A stretch of 64,000 nucleotides of DNA from Pseudomonas zanjanensis (lineage in GTDB: Bacteria > Pseudomonadota > Gammaproteobacteria > Pseudomonadales > Pseudomonadaceae), in assembly GCF_014268745.2 (NCBI RefSeq), contig NZ_JABWRB020000001.1, forward strand, positions 186,001 to 250,000, given 5' to 3'. The notes beneath the pieces are model-generated. The model was not told the origin of the DNA, searched no databases, and worked only from the letters and a program-made list of their open reading frames with translations. The position numbers and the translations under genes are program-made. Of the stretch, positions 62,383 to 64,000 are shown one piece after another. The number at the start of each line of letters is the position of its first letter. Position 1 is the first letter of the stretch.

Positions 62383-63390
62383 ATGTTGTCTAGAACCCTG
62401 CTATGCCTGGCTGTTGCCAGCGCCTCCATGCCCCTACTTGCCGACACTGTCTGGTTGAAGAATGGGGACAAACTCAGTGGCAAGATTACCGTTTTCGATG
62501 GCGGCAAGTTGCTGATCCAGACCGATTATGCCGGCGCGATTCCCGTTGACTGGAAACAGGTCAAGACCCTGGAGAGTGATCAGCAACTCCTGGTCAAGCA
62601 GGATGCCTACACCGGCGAGAAAGCCAAGGCGCTGCAAGCGGCCGAGGATGGCAAGGTCACCCTGGCCAACGGTGATGGGCCCAAAACCGTCGAGCTGGCC
62701 AGTATCCAGCAGATCCTCAAGCCCAAGCCGGTGGTCGAGGACCTGGTGTGGAAAGGCAATGTCGATGCCGCGCTGGATTACCAGCGTGCGGAAGCCGATA
62801 CCGATGATTACGACATCGATTTCAAGACTTCGGCACGCCACGGCAGATGGCGGCACACTGCTGAAGGCGAATACAACCGTGAATTCCAGGATGACGTCGT
62901 GTCCGCCGATAACTGGCGCCTGGAGTATTCCCTCGATCGGTTCATTACCGACAAATGGTTCTGGCAAGGTCGCTTGAATTACAAACGCGACAAAGTCGAA
63001 GACCTGGCTCGCCAGCGCGTAGTGGGTACCGGTCCGGGCTACCAGTTCTGGGATGACGAACTGGGGGCGTTCTCCCTGGGTTCGCTGCTCAACCGCACCG
63101 ATTACGAGTACCGCGACGGCGGCAAGGACAACTTCTATTCCGTGGCGATGAAGTGGGATTACAACCGCTACCTGATCGGCAAGCGCGTCGAGTTCTTCAC
63201 CAACGGCGAAGTGGGCAAGCCGCTGTCCGGCGTGGCGGAGTACGCCTATGACGCCGAGATGGGGCTGCGCTACAAGGTCACCGACTGGGCATCGCTCAAT
63301 CTCAAGGCCGAGAAGGATGTCATCGAGGGCACCGAGGACAGCGACCTGAGCAAGACGCGCTACACGGCGGGGTTTGGCGTGACCTGGTAA
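62383..63390 (+). CDS. DUF481 family outer-membrane protein
   Basis: 335 aa. Signal peptide (MLSRTLLCLAVASASMPLLA), an N-terminal SH3-like part ('DTVWLKNGDKLSGKITVFDGGKLLIQTDYAG'), then a DUF481 barrel made of alternating aromatic strands ending 'KTRYTAGFGVTW' with terminal Trp typical of outer-membrane proteins. Start ATG 62383; an in-frame TTG lies 18 bases upstream. Confidence 0.88.
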   Translation: MLSRTLLCLAVASASMPLLADTVWLKNGDKLSGKITVFDGGKLLIQTDYAGAIPVDWKQVKTLESDQQLLVKQDAYTGEKAKALQAAEDGKVTLANGDGPKTVELASIQQILKPKPVVEDLVWKGNVDAALDYQRAEADTDDYDIDFKTSARHGRWRHTAEGEYNREFQDDVVSADNWRLEYSLDRFITDKWFWQGRLNYKRDKVEDLARQRVVGTGPGYQFWDDELGAFSLGSLLNRTDYEYRDGGKDNFYSVAMKWDYNRYLIGKRVEFFTNGEVGKPLSGVAEYAYDAEMGLRYKVTDWASLNLKAEKDVIEGTEDSDLSKTRYTAGFGVTW

Positions 63391-63413
63391 CCCCAGGCTA
63401 GCCAACAAATCAA

Positions 63414-63503
63414 TGTGGGAGCGGGCTTGCTCGCGAAAGCGGTGTGTCAGTCAACGAAAATGTTGCTGATTCACCGCTTTCGCGAGCAAGCCCGCTCCCA
63501 CAG
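63414..63503. repeat. REPIN
   Basis: Inverted arms tgtgggagcgggcttgctcg / cgagcaagcccgctcccaca. Confidence 0.87.
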
Positions 63504-63588
63504 GTTTTGTGCGTTGGCAAAAGCTGACACGATCGTCAGGAGCGCAATAACCAGCAGGCAGTCCGTTAGAGGCGGGTTGCGTTGCGTC

Positions 63589-64000
63589 TTACATATGCAG
63601 GCATCCTTGCTGGCGTACGCCTTCAGTGTATTCGCAATCCTCTACTAGCCTTCCATCGCTGTTCCAGTATTGGCTGATGCCGTGGAGCTTGTTGTCTTGA
63701 TATTGGACGGACGAACGAGGCTTGCCATCTTCAGCCCAAGTCCGAACGTGACCCTGTAACTGTCCGTCTTTGTAAGTCTCTTGCCTTTTAAGCTGGCCGT
63801 TTTCGTGCCACTGCTTGAAATCCCCGTGTTTGCGTTTGCGTTCGTCCCATTGCCATTCGGTTGTTTTGATGCCCTGCTCGTTCCAGAGCGCGTAGCTGCG
63901 CTGAGTCCCACGCTGATGGGACTCCTTTCTTTTGGTCCTGCCATTGGGATGGTATTCGACTACCCAGCCATCGGACTTACCGTTGAGCACGTTCCGAGAC
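63589..64000 (-). CDS. MORN-repeat (YwqK-like) protein, 5' end outside window
   Basis: At least 136 aa seen, open to the right edge. Five or six repeats with the core NG..k......dG...G....w (for example 'WHENGQLKRQETYKDGQLQG') of the MORN_2 type, as in proteins named YwqK family antitoxin. C-terminus has a Cys pair ('EDCEY', 'QQGCLHM'). The name antitoxin is doubtful without a neighbour; function unknown. Confidence 0.75.
   Translation of the reverse strand, partial: SRNVLNGKSDGWVVEYHPNGRTKRKESHQRGTQRSYALWNEQGIKTTEWQWDERKRKHGDFKQWHENGQLKRQETYKDGQLQGHVRTWAEDGKPRSSVQYQDNKLHGISQYWNSDGRLVEDCEYTEGVRQQGCLHM

Overview
The window looks like the chromosome of a Pseudomonas of the fluorescens group. 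The gene order rsmZ - fdxA - mutS - [insert] - cinA/pncC homologue - recA - recX, the divergent finR/fpr pair, erdR-dgkA, mprF with an AcvB-like partner, and proS beside a PA0957-type lipoprotein all match that genus. GC-rich coding and many Pseudomonas-type REP/REPIN palindromes agree. All product calls were made by eye from protein motifs, without any database search.

Layout. Positions 1-5048 are core: the 3' part of the RsmZ regulatory RNA, an unrecognised cysteine-rich protein gene, fdxA, mutS, a repeat-rich gap and a DUF6124 gene with a structured leader. Positions 5599-35239 hold a 30-kb tailocin (phage-tail bacteriocin) locus between mutS and the cinA homologue. It opens with a LexA/CI-like self-cleaving repressor and a promoter carrying three matching operator palindromes. 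A Com-type zinc-finger gene, a secreted DUF642-like protein and a holin follow. Next is a complete P2/R-pyocin-like contractile tail (V, W, J, I, fibre, chaperone, sheath, tube, E/E', tape measure, U, X, D; 8014-19197). A second complete contractile tail of the Mu/SfV type comes after it (gp37-like to gp48-like; 19362-29297). This carries three consecutive tail-fibre plus chaperone cassettes (29308-34133). A GH19 endolysin and an Rz/Rz1 spanin pair end the locus. No capsid, portal, terminase, integrase or replication gene is visible, so I read it as two bacteriocins sharing one control region and one lysis set, not as a prophage.

Both tails have a canonical -1 frameshift heptamer in the chaperone gene before the tape measure. 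Intrinsic terminators and REPINs sit inside the structural operons (before sheath 1, between sheath 2 and tube 2), which probably set subunit ratios. LexA boxes are visible at recA and at dinB.

Positions 35311-64000 are core again: pncC/cinA-type amidase, recA, recX, a LOG-family protein, a PA3611-family secreted protein, tapT, erdR, dgkA, finR/fpr, trmO, a YehS-like protein, an RsuA-type protein lacking the catalytic Asp, a GNAT enzyme, rimO, kup, a Phd/RelE toxin-antitoxin cassette between duplicated terminators, an AcvB-like protein with mprF, two initiator tRNA-Met genes, dinB, a lipoprotein gene, proS, ampG, an alkyltransferase-like gene, a DUF481 outer-membrane protein gene and a MORN-repeat gene cut by the window edge.

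The points most worth a second look are the triple fibre/chaperone array on one tailocin, the split fibre of the other, the attenuator-like terminator in the tailocin leader, and the DUF6124 leader, whose repeats allow two alternative pairings.
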